Notes under the pieces: generated by a model
What the model saw: only the letters and a program-made list of their open reading frames with translations
Databases searched by the model: none
Told to the model about the DNA's origin: nothing
Made by a program: the position numbers and the translations under genes
From: Adenophora triphylla var. japonica
Lineage: Eukaryota > Streptophyta > Magnoliopsida > Asterales > Campanulaceae
Length of the DNA stretch: 64,000 nt
Assembly (NCBI GenBank): GCA_022495995.1
Contig: JAFEMH010002553.1
Coordinates: 62,001-126,000 of the forward strand
Direction of reading: 5' to 3'
Shown here: one piece after another, positions 1-9,262 of the stretch
Position numbering within the stretch: position 1 is the stretch's first letter
Layout of the letters: every line of letters begins with the position of its first letter

Positions 1-187
1 GGGTATCAACCCAAGTCCCACATCGGTAATTGAAAGAAGAATTGCCTAATATATAAAGATGTCCACCCACTCCATTAGTATGAGGCCTTTTGAGAGTTGA
101 CCCAAGATCAAATCCGTGGGGGTTGAGCCCAAAGCGGACAATATCATACTAATGTGGAGTGGTGGGGATGGTCGCGGTCCCAACAAC

Positions 188-200
188 TGGTATCAGAGCC
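188..200 (+). other. TRIM primer binding site
   Basis: TGGTATCAGAGCC lies two bases after the end of the left LTR. This is the plant initiator-Met tRNA 3'-end complement used by many LTR elements, and it fixes the orientation of the TRIM as plus. Confidence 0.85.
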
Positions 201-393
201 GTGGTTAGTGGATGGGCGCGACGCAGTGGACCGTGTGTGTATGATGTGGAATTTTCTTTGGTGGTGTGACCTCGCGAATGGAGCACTGTGTGTGCTTGTG
301 TCGAAAGTCTTTCTGATATTGGTGATAAATCAGGCGGCGTGTCCCGCAAGTGGTGAATAGCGGCGGTACAAGATTCGCTAGAGGTGGTCCTTG

Positions 394-408
394 GTTTGAG
401 GGGAGGAT
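394..408 (+). other. TRIM polypurine tract
   Basis: A purine-rich run (TTTGAGGGGAGGAT) lies directly upstream of the right LTR start TGTTGGG at 409, where a plus-strand primer is expected. Confidence 0.7.
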
Positions 409-708
409 TGTTGGGATAACAACCCAAGTCCCACATCGACAATTGAAAGAAGAGTTGTCTAATATAAAAAGGTGTTCACCCACTTCATTAGTAAAAGACC
501 TTTTGGGAGATGACCCAAGAGCAAATCCGTGCGGGCTGGACCCAAAGCGGACAATATCTTACTAATGTGGAGTGGTGGGGTGGTCGCGGTCCCAACACCG
601 ATCATAGACCTTCAATTGTCTAATGGATGATTTGATGCTTAGTAGTAGTGTATGAGCCTTCTATATATCATACTAAATTCTCATATACTTTCAATGTGAA
701 ATGAGGTA

Positions 709-995
709 CTACCTCCGTCCCGGTCGAAGTGTCCCAACTTTTTATTTTGGGCATCCCATTTAAAATGTCTCATACCCAAAAAAGAAAAGTTTTTTCACTA
801 TTCCACCCACTCATTCTCTCTCCTACTTTACTTTTACACTCACAACATTCTTTCTCCTAACTATTTTTCCCACTCATTCTCTCTCCTATTTAATTTTTCA
901 TACTCATAACATTTAAACTTTTCTCTTTCTTACATCACTTTTCTTAATTCTCGTGTAATTGTCCTTTTCGGACACTTCAACCGAAATGGAGGGAG
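709..995. mobile_element. Stowaway-type MITE
   Basis: The element is flanked by TA at 707-708 and 996-997. Its left end (CTACCTCCGTCCCGGTCGAA) and the reverse complement of its right end (CTCCCTCCATTTCGGTTGAA) form terminal inverted repeats that continue into GTGTCC. It is about 287 bp, AT-rich and non-coding. CTCCCTCCGT ends with TA duplications are typical of Stowaway MITEs mobilised by mariner-like transposases such as the one at 59455-60811. Confidence 0.88.
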
Positions 996-997
996 TA

Positions 998-1443
998 TAT
1001 CACAATAATTATTTTAAAAAAATATTATTTTTTTTAACATAATTTTTTGATCGTAAAATTAACGAACTTGGTGTATCAATAGTTTAAAACTAAAGGGCTC
1101 AATTATCTAGCTCTAGAAGATTATGATAATGAAAACATGAGGCAGAGAGAGAATGATTACTTGGTCAGGATTTTTATTAATTTAAATAATGACTATTATT
1201 ATTATAAAAATTCATTTGTTAGAATCAATGGAGCACAGGTAACGAGATATTCCACTGGTTGGCTCCAGATGTGAAATGGTTCTCAAGGTGTTATTATCAG
1301 AGGGTAACATTATCTGCACATAAACACACTAACCAAGCCAAATTTATGTTTTATGGCACATCTCACTATGAACGAGTTTTATTATTCTATGTGATTGATA
1401 TATGTATAAATTTTTTTATTAATTTGGAAAAATTATTACCATC
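998..1443. other. AT-rich intergenic stretch
   Basis: No gene, repeat array or element end was recognised between the Stowaway MITE and the hAT element. Short open frames here have no recognisable content. Confidence 0.5.
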
Positions 1444-1451
1444 TTTATGAG

Positions 1452-2141
1452 TAGGGGCGGAGCCAGAAATTGCCCGAGGGGGGGGGCAAGATTACACGGG
1501 GGTTCGGGGGTAGCGCCCCCGAAAAAAAATTCGGGTCGGACAAGTAAAAAATGGGTCGGATTCATGAAATACAATGTATTTTAGTTAAAAATATAAAGAA
1601 TTAAGAAAGTTAACAAAAATGATAAAAGTAAGTAATTTAAAAAACGATTGAAATAATGTTGAAGTATTTAACGCAAACAATTTATTAAAATATATTACTC
1701 GTACAAAAAAGAAATTCAAATTTGCTAATTAAACTTGGGATAATAGGAAGAAAGACCAAAAACAAAAAAAATGGGAAAAGCCTATAACTAATTAATTAAG
1801 ATTGAAAAAATGTGAGAAAATTAGGAGAAAGAGAAAAACAAAACTGTTAAGAGAAAGAAATGAAGAGAGAGAGAGAGAATAGCAAAGATAGAGGACAAAT
1901 AAAATTAATTGAAAATGTAGGTAGCAGGGCTCGAACATGGATTTGAAAGGAAACACCAAAGGCTTTAACTTCACTCCTTCTACCTCTGAACCACACCACT
2001 CACTAGTGTTAATCTTGAAGTTAATTATATATAACAAAAAAATATAAGGGGAGGCAAAAAAAAAAAATTTCACTGCACTTCCACCGCTGCGTGGGGTGGG
2101 GGGCAGAGGAAGTGCCCCCCATGCCCCTGGCTCCGCCCCTG
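1452..2141. mobile_element. Non-autonomous hAT-type element
   Basis: The left terminus TAGGGGCGGAGCCAG matches the reverse complement of the right terminus, CAGGGGCGGAGCCAG. The flanking octamers TTTATGAG (1444-1451) and TTTATGAT (2142-2149) form an 8-bp TSD with one mismatch. TAGGG/CAGGG ends with an 8-bp TSD are hAT hallmarks. The element is 690 bp and has no transposase. G-rich subterminal tracts lie at both ends, and a tRNA-like segment sits inside on the minus strand. Confidence 0.85.
1927..1993 (-). promoter_or_regulatory. tRNA-like Pol III A-box/B-box pair inside the hAT element
   Basis: Read on the minus strand, TGGTTCAGAGGTA (1993-1981) resembles a Pol III A box, and TGTTCGAGCCC (1937-1927) resembles a B box (consensus GGTTCGANTCC). 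They are 43 nt apart, close to the normal tRNA spacing. No tRNA cloverleaf was found, so this is either a SINE-like or tRNA-derived remnant or a chance match. Confidence 0.4.
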
Positions 2142-2149
2142 TTTATGAT

Positions 2150-2493
2150 GAGGTTTATTGTTTGATCCACAACCGAGTGAGTTCGAGGCAAGTTTGACAT
2201 TTTCATTATACAATGCTATTATTATTTTTCCTTATAAATATAATAAAAAAATTCATTAAATCATAAAAATTAAATGAAATAATATTATGTATAAATATTA
2301 ATAATATTTAGAATTTGTTTTAAAGAAATGTGTATATTATGTGAGTTCGAGTGAAGCTGGGTGGATTTGAGGTAATCCTAAACACGTCCCAAATCGATTG
2401 ACTTTAGAAAAACCTTCTCCAAACTCTTTTCATTAAAAATGAGTTAATATAGATTTAAAATGAGTTTGAAATTGTTGTCCTACCTAATACATG
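2150..2493. other. AT-rich stretch between hAT element and nested MITEs
   Basis: No open frame or repeat was recognised. The sequence is strongly A+T biased and holds no visible element end until the CTCCCTCCGTC terminus near 2494. Confidence 0.5.
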
Positions 2494-3056
2494 CTCCCTC
2501 CGTCTCATAAAATCTTATCCACTTTGTCATTTAAAGACGTCCCACTTAAAAATCATACTTCCTCCGTCCCAGCAAGAGTGTCACTTTTTATTCAAAATGG
2601 CGTCCCGTTTGAAGCGTCACCTTTCCTAAAAAGGAAATGTTTTATTAATATTCTATTATCCCACTAACTATTCCCTCCACTAATTCTCTTTCCTCTTTTC
2701 AAATTACACTCACAACACTTTTTAAATTCACTATTTCCTCCACTAATTCTCTCTCCTATTTTCAAATTACACTCACAACATTTTTTCTTCCTTCTTTTTT
2801 CCTTAATTTGCGTGCCACCCCTAAAAGGGTGACACTCTTGCTGGGACGGAGGAAGTATTTTTTTAAAAATAAAATTTTTTAATACTTCTTTATTCATGAG
2901 ACTCACTTGTCATACTCACAGCAACTATTCACTTACTATTCTCTACCCCACTTTCTCTTTCCTATCCACTCACAATTACTATTTTAATAATATTATTCTT
3001 TATTTTTCGCACAAAATAGTAAGTGACTAACATAATATAATATGGTACTAAGGGAG
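2494..3056. mobile_element. Stowaway-type MITE interrupted by a second MITE
   Basis: The left end CTCCCTCCGTCTCATAAAAT pairs with the right end CTAAGGGAG, which is followed by TA at 3057-3058. The left TSD is unclear; the nearest TA is at 2488-2489. The interior is interrupted at 2556-2857 by a complete second MITE. Removing that insert leaves about 263 bp, a normal size for this class. A relative of this family appears to start at 61866. Confidence 0.7.
2558..2855. mobile_element. Inner Stowaway-type MITE
   Basis: Near-perfect long terminal inverted repeats (CTTCCTCCGTCCCAGCAAGA and its reverse complement, continuing through GTGTCAC) are flanked by TA at 2556-2557 and 2856-2857. The element is 298 bp and non-coding. 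The high TIR identity suggests a fairly recent insertion into the outer MITE. Confidence 0.9.
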
Positions 3057-3058
3057 TA

Positions 3059-5443
3059 ATGACTTTGGAACCTACAAAGAAATCAAGCTTTTGGAAGCAA
3101 GTTTGAGAATGAATCCAAACATTGAGTAAATATCCGATGCACTACATATCTGATGGGAAATATGTTATTGACACGGGATTATTAGTGTTAAGTAACTAAT
3201 TTATTTAAAAGTTTAAATTATTACAGAGAATACCCACAATATATATCATACATCTATATTACAATACTTGTGAATTTCAATTGCCACACAAAAACCGATC
3301 AGGATTGAGTTTTAAAAAAGATAAAGGAGGGTCAGGATTGAGTTTTAAGTAAATAACTTCTCCACGGCGGTTACACACGCAAACCTTGCTCACTTTTCAA
3401 TCCAACCCCATTCCTCCTCTTCCTTCTGCCCAATTTTTAAGCAATGACGACGCTACAATTTGCGATGGTTTTAGCATTATCAGAGGTTGCAGCGGTGGAA
3501 ATTTCAGAGAACTTCTTCTATCCCTCTCTTCATTGGTCGTCATCGCACCCCTCCGTCGCAACCGTCATTCCAACCAGCGACGAACATCTCCTCTGGTCCT
3601 ACCATTTCCTCTTCATCTAATGTGAGTATTACGGAGAGGGAAAGAGGTTGAATGTGCGTAGGTCACTTATCGAAGACGTGATCGGTTCTCTTTCTTTTTC
3701 TCTCAAAACCTTCGAATCCTTCCACATGTTAGGGTTTCTCTTTTCGGCCCCATTTGTTATGCTGATTGTTTCTCTCCAAAGTTTGTGTTTTTTTTTTTTT
3801 TTTGCAAATTTAAGATTGTAAACCAAATTATTTAAGTTCTTTGTCGTGAGTTACATGGTTGTGTAAATTTAGTGTTGTCTTCTATGCAACCCTGGCCTCA
3901 ATTACACTCTCTGGGCCCAAATACCTTCTACATCAGCGACTTCATCGATAAGCTCTACTTAATCCCATAGTAATTCAACTCTCTCTCTCTCCTGTTATGT
4001 AAGCCCTATTTATTCCTTCTTTAAATGTTAAAAAATGATGCATTACATATGTTTGTGTTTTTGTCTCAATAAAGCTGATTTATGATCCAGGGTTGGGTGT
4101 ATGAAATGGCATGACAAGTCTTTGATTGGCAAGTTAAGGAGACATGCTTTGAAGTACATCCGAATGTAGAGTAGGATTCTCCAAGTAAGTCGATACCTAA
4201 TTCCTCCCCCCTCCCCCTCTATTAGTATGTACTTATGCATTGCCAAAATTGGTGTACCATCATTAAGTTGTTTTACTGTATTGTTGATATTCTGGAAAAA
4301 AAATTGAGTGGGGGGGGGGGGTTTAAGGGGGCAAAAGTTGACAGATTCCTTCAACACTTTAGCATGTACTATGCATATTTGTTTTGGGAATCCAATTACG
4401 CATGTGTTTTCTGTTGTGATTTCAGGACGATTTGTTAATGTAGTTAGTTTTTCTTATCTTTTGTTTTTTGGGGTTATTTCAATCTAACTGTCGAAGGAAA
4501 TTTATTGTTCAATTGATGTTTTGGTTGTACTAGAATTTTCCATTACTATTTAAATTGTTTGACACGTATAGGGATATGGTTTTATTGAAGTCCCGAGAAG
4601 AGTGTCTCAAGTAGGAGATCCAGGTCCAGATGAATTCACGATAGTTGGCAATGTGAGGAATCTTATATCAAATTGTGAGGCAAGGAAGGATAGTTGATTC
4701 TGACATTGGCAATCTGAGAATATACATAACTGAGGGAAGCCTTCAAAACTAAACTCAGCCAAATATGTTCAGTTGAATAGCAAGAGATAAGAGTCTAAGC
4801 CTGACTTGAAATGTAACTTTGTTAGTGATGCAAATGCAGTTGCACTTGAAACTGCCAAAAACCATATATTGGTGTGGGGGAGGGAGCGATTTCATCATTT
4901 TTTTAATTTGTGTACCGTCATCGTGCCAGCGGCACGGGTAAGATAGTACTAGTATATTAACAATGTCCTTCATATATATACATGGTACAATTGAATCAAT
5001 ACGTAATTTTTATAATATTTTTTAAAGATAAATACAATCGTGAATACTTGAACTCTTTAAACTTGTCAAATTTATAGCTCTAATACCATTTAAATTAACC
5101 AACTCTTCTAAAAGCTTAGTAAGTTGTTATAGAGAAACAATTCTTGTGGTACAAAATAAAGTCAAAAAAACTTGCTTACAAATGAGTTGGCGATATTTTG
5201 TTGATTGAATTGATAGTGGTCTCGTTACATTTTAATTAAAACACACCAATAAAATTATTACACATAGAATTTTATGAGCAAGATTTGTGATTATTTTGTG
5301 CCCCTAATATTACTCGTTAAAGAGAGCACCCACAATATATATCATACTCATATTAACAATTTGATTGGTGGAAAATATGATACTCATTCCATTTCAAAAA
5401 AAAAATCAAAAGGATGTTTTTATCATTTTTATTTTCTTCATGA
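3059..5443. other. Unassigned stretch, no recognised gene
   Basis: This 2.4-kb stretch has no recognisable protein. A 58-codon frame at 3444-3620 starts MTTLQFAMVL and matches nothing I know. Other visible features are CT-rich tracts near 3980, a T run near 3787-3803, and a G run at 4311-4321. Nothing supports calling a host gene here, but a decayed exon cannot be excluded. Confidence 0.4.
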
Positions 5444-6222
5444 ATGAATGAATCTGCAGAACAACCATCTGTTCAGACAGTTGTGCAACCAGTTGTTCGC
5501 ACAACTATCTGCACAAGTGTTCAGACAACTGAAAAACAAGATTCAGATTCTGAAACTGATGAAAGTGAAGTAAGCAGAGAAAATGACATTCCTTCTAGAA
5601 TACAAGGAAATCATCCTACCTCTCAGATCATTGGGAAAGTGGATGAAGGCATGAAAACACGAGAAAGAAGGGTCAATTACCGTGACCTTGCAGATTTGTT
5701 AAGTGTACAATCTGTGTCCACTCAGGTACGTTCATGTTGTTGTGTTGCCAATGACGAATCTAATTCAGAGGCATGTTTTAAGGCATTTAAGGGGGAGTTA
5801 ATCATTGATTCCAAAAGCACCAATGTTGGAGATTTTGAAAATAAGTTGGATTCATGGGATAATGGGGAACAAACTTTTGTTATGCTATCAGCTGCTGAAT
5901 CAAAATGTGTAGCAGTTGGTAGTAGGTGCACTAAGCTCGTTTGGATGAACAAATTGGTCAAAAACTATGAAATCAAAAACAAAGTTTTATCTATTTTTGT
6001 GATGCTAAAAGTACCGTAGAAATGGAAAATGGCCCTGTTCAATGTTCTACTCCTAAGCATCTAGATTTTAGACTTCATTTTGTTAGAGATATTGTTGAAC
6101 AGAAAATTATTAGTTGTGAATTTGCTGAAACTAATAAACGATTGATTGATGTTTTCATGAAGGCCATTGTTTTCGAGAGATATTCCTTAAAAAGGTCTCT
6201 CGAATTATATGTGTTGGGATGA
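5444..6222 (+). pseudogene. Ty1/copia pol remnant (linker plus RNase H)
   Basis: The frame from 5444 contains a copia integrase-RT linker motif (NHPTSQIIG at about residue 56) followed closely by the RNase H region: SKSTNVGDF (degenerate DRKSTSG), LSAAESKCVAVG (normally LSTAEAEY), and LVWMNKLV. A stop at 6017-6019 splits the domain. It resumes at 6022 with PVQCSTPKHLDFRLHFVRD (normally NPVQHSRTKHIDIRHHFIRD) and VEQKIISCEF. Only about 60 residues separate the linker from RNase H, so the whole reverse transcriptase core has been deleted. Early residues are rich in the repeated pattern VQTVV/VVRTT. This is the RNase H end of a dead copia polyprotein. Confidence 0.85.
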
Positions 6223-7463
6223 TCGTACAACTGTGTGGACATCTGTCTGCATCTCTGTATAATTGTATATTACAAAAAAAAAAAATCTGCATTCATTAAC
6301 TGCACGATTATCTCTTGTGATCACTTGATTGGTTTACATCTTTGACAGTGTGTTTGACTCTTGAATGTGAGATCCCTCCTAACTGGTGATAAAATTCCCT
6401 TGTTAAAACTTTCTTGTGATAATTATCATGGAGTGGGTGTCTAATCTAAGGTCACTGAGAAAAACAAGCTGCCTCTATTTATTTTGAAGCTTTCACTCAT
6501 GTGCTCAATGCCAATGTCTTATTGTTGCATCACTTGGAATAAAAATTTGGGTAAGCACTATGGTGTGAGAGTGAATAGCTCCTTCTCAGTGTCTGATTCA
6601 ATGCCAAATATGGAGACATTCTAGAGGCTACTTGATTGAGGGTTATCTCATTGACTTCTTGTAAAGTCAAATCGTGTCATTGTGTAAATTTATTCATACC
6701 ATATCACACTTTTTTGAGGTCAATCTCCACTTGTGTGCTCATAATTTGCATCATTCAAGGCATAATTATAAACTAGGACATCTTTGGCCCCATGAAATAT
6801 TCATTTGATTGGTTATTATTTTCATCAAATTGTGGGCTAATCATTTTTTTGGTTAACAATATGTTTAATGAGTGTTTGTCCAGGTTTGAGTGCAAAAGAA
6901 ATCTGAATGGCACAATATTTTAGGGTCCAAGTGGAAAGGATTTTCTATGGTTTTGCAATTGGTCACAAAATTCGGGTAACATTTGATTTTGAATTCATAT
7001 TTTTTGCCTAATTTGATCCTTCAAAAGGTTTGGATACTTTGACTATCCTTGTTTCCTGTGCCAAATGCACGTCCTCTCAGCCATCATCAGCAAACAATGG
7101 TCTGTCTTCTTTGAAATCTCAAATTTTATTTAAAATCTCTCCTCCTGTCTCTGCTGCTGTTCGGACAGTTGTGCATACAACTCTGCACACAACTGGTTAC
7201 ACATGTGGTCATTTTTCCCGGTTATTCATAAATCTGTAAGTATTTTTTTCCTCAAATCTTTTCGTTTGGATCTGCTCCTTTCAAGCTGAATTTCTGATCG
7301 TATTTCACAAAGGATTTTTTCAGATATTTTCAAGGATGTGCGCACATCTTTTGACCAGTTTAGGGGGAGTTTGATAGAATGGAGTGCGATGTGTTAAGGG
7401 GGAGTTTGTCTTTCCTTGTGGTGATTGCAGGTATTGACCAGAACCACAAAAATAGGGGGAGAT

Positions 7464-8125
7464 TGAAAGAGTATGGATATACTCTTGATATCTCTTATTT
7501 TTCCTATTCTGGTAAGATTTGAAATTGATAATCTCGTTTTGCAGTTTTTGTCCATAATCACACAAATAGGGGGAGATTGAAAGAGTATGAATATACTCTT
7601 GAAATTTCATTTTTATTTTTGTAATTATGGTTGTTATTTTGTACAAAAATAAATTAGAATAATTGTAAATAAAGTTTGACTAACATATTAACCATTTATT
7701 GTTTAATTAGTATTTGTTTTATTTTAGATAATCTCTCAAGGAATGAAAGCTTGGGGAGATAAGGAATGATGCCTGAAAATTCGGATTGCATGGAGTAATT
7801 GACTCCTTGCCAAACAAGGAGTCAACCAATTATAAAAAGAAGTATTCGCCTCCTTCTTCCTTACGCCTTCTTGAGAGAAAAACAGAGCAATTATATTTTC
7901 CTTAAGGCTTTTAATTTGTTTCTTGAAGATCAAAAGCTTGATCATTCAAGATTGTTTTATGTTTGGTGTTCTTAGTTTAAGAACGAGTTTTGTCTTTCTT
8001 AGATTCATTTTCTTTCATTGTAAGTTTGGTTTGCAACTTGTTTTCAACAAGGTTGTTTTTTATGAAAGATTTTCAGCAAGCATAGTCTTGCTGAAGTGTT
8101 AAATTCGTTGTTATTCCGCTGCATT
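7464..8125 (+). repeat. Probable copia 3' LTR
   Basis: This segment follows a polypurine tract. It opens with TGAAAGAGTATGGATATACT, which folds into a short hairpin, and carries a TATA box and AT-rich leader-like sequence. The PPT plus hairpin is repeated at 7570-7604, so the true LTR start could be either copy. The end near 8125 (TTCCGCTGCA) is inferred from the TG...CA rule only. Confidence 0.45.
7799..7838 (+). promoter_or_regulatory. LTR promoter: inverted repeat plus TATA box
   Basis: An exact 11-bp inverted repeat (TTGACTCCTTG at 7799-7809, CAAGGAGTCAA at 7815-7825, loop CCAAA) sits 5 bp upstream of the TATA box TATAAAAA (7831-7838). The layout fits an LTR core promoter with a dimeric factor-binding site. 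Confidence 0.5.
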
Positions 8126-8130
8126 TAAAT

Positions 8131-8341
8131 TATGTTCAATTATTTTATTTTTTGAAAAAATCTATTCTGTAAGTTGTGCTGACAGTTGTGCGAATAACTG
8201 TGTAGACGAGCCATCGCACAACTGGTTACGATCCTAGCTACAAATCTTTCATTTCAGACTTTGTGTTATTATCCTCGAACTAGATAATTTTGTGTTAGCT
8301 ACAATCGTTTATATTCAAAATAATATTGTCCCCTTCTCTTC

Positions 8342-8377
<36 letters not shown>

Positions 8378-9181
8378 AACTGACTTTGTCACTGTGGACC
8401 ACTCATATCAATTTCTACTGAATTCGAGTGTTAAAGAGTTTTTTTAAAAAAATAGCCTTGAGAAAAAAACATTTTGGGCTAACCCAATGTGAAGGTCGGT
8501 AACTGAATTTGATACAAGAAATTCAAAACAATAGCACTAATCCCAGCCCAATCAAAATATGGTTGGATTTATCTTCTTAAAGCTTTATTTTATTTTAGTT
8601 TGAATAATATTTTAACAATAATTTTAGATTAATTTAATTATTCTAATAAAAATTAAAAATAATATTATTGATAGTATTTATGATATATATAATTAATTTT
8701 ATTTAGATTTTGTGTAGAATAATTAAATTAACCTAAAAACTATTATTCAAAATAATAACAAAAAAATGGTAAGATCATTTCGGGACAATTCCGTTCATAA
8801 TAAAACCACAATTGATTCATCAAACATTTCTTAAAATGAGTTTCACTTATTTGTACATTATTTTTATCATGGTCAAATGACTCACATTAATTATAATAAT
8901 ATCCTTATTTTAAAATGCAACACTTGTGTTTTAACATATTAAAAAAATGTGATACTTATTATGGAGGAAAGAGGATATTTTTATGTTGAAGTACTTTTAA
9001 GGGGTAGCTTTAAAATTGATGAGAATTACAAATTTATTTTCAAAATTAGATTTTTTTTTCTAACATTTTAAGATAATTAAGGTAGTAGCATCCGCACTCA
9101 TAACATGGTCATGGGATCAATCATTGCCATGTCATTGGTCATTATCCGACTCAATTTTACTATCATTATTATACCTATATA
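8131..9181. other. AT-rich stretch with long poly(A) run
   Basis: No gene was seen. An A run of roughly 29 bases lies at 8346-8374. A cluster resembling the copia interior (ACAGTTGTGC and related palindromic words) lies at 8180-8225. The rest is A+T-rich with no recognised ends. Confidence 0.5.
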
Positions 9182-9221
9182 CTTCCTCGGCCCCACTAAA
9201 CATATTTACTATTTGTAAGAA
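9182..9221. mobile_element. Left fragment of a broken MITE
   Basis: After TA at 9180-9181 comes CTTCCTCGGCCCCACTAAAC, a Stowaway-like terminus, which is cut at 9221/9222 by a Helitron 3' end. The sequence resumes after the Helitron array at 20368 and appears to be cut again at 20511 by RT1. This is inferred from position and from a nearly repeated 20-mer on both sides. Confidence 0.45.
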
Positions 9222-9248
9222 TTAGATTGACTCCCGTGTGATACACGG
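9222..9248 (-). repeat. Helitron 3' terminus with hairpin (outermost)
   Basis: Plus-strand hairpin CCGTGT-GAT-ACACGG (9234-9248). Read on the minus strand, it is followed by GAGTCAAT and CTAA ending at 9222, with host T next. This is a CTRR end distinct from the CTAG end 41 bp away. Confidence 0.55.
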
Positions 9249-9262
9249 AATGTTACTATATA

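Larger units (their letters stand above)
1..597 (+). mobile_element. TRIM (terminal-repeat retrotransposon in miniature), left end cut by window
   Basis: Two direct repeats of about 189 bp (1-185 and 409-597) flank a 223-bp non-coding interior. Both repeats share AAGTCCCACATCG near the start and end in GGTCGCGGTCCCAACA. The second begins TGTTGGGATAACA. The interior starts two bases after the left repeat with TGGTATCAGAGCC, the usual initiator-Met tRNA primer site, and ends with a purine-rich tract. Together these define a miniature LTR retrotransposon with no coding capacity, which must depend on proteins supplied in trans. The left LTR lacks its first few bases because the window begins there, so the TSD cannot be tested. 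No 5S rRNA-like stretch is visible, which argues against the Cassandra family. Confidence 0.85.
5444..8130 (+). mobile_element. Decayed Ty1/copia retrotransposon, 3' half
   Basis: In order, the plus strand holds a pol remnant (5444-6222), about 1.2 kb of downstream interior with only a short frame at 7030-7239, two polypurine tracts (AATAGGGGGAGATTG near 7453 and 7570), and an LTR-like segment with a TATA box. The AGGGGGAGATTG tract is typical of plant copia elements. The 5' LTR, gag, integrase and most of reverse transcriptase are missing. The right boundary is a guess, because no second LTR copy is available for comparison. Confidence 0.7.

Noticed and set aside
1..597. Cassandra-type TRIM with 5S rRNA promoter, or a tRNA gene at 188
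   Set aside because: No 5S-like sequence is present in the LTR, and TGGTATCAGAGCC is a primer site complementary to a tRNA, not a tRNA gene.
3386..3625. 79-codon frame and an overlapping 58-codon frame at 3444
   Set aside because: Neither has a recognisable domain, splice context or conserved start. Kept only as a note in the unassigned region.
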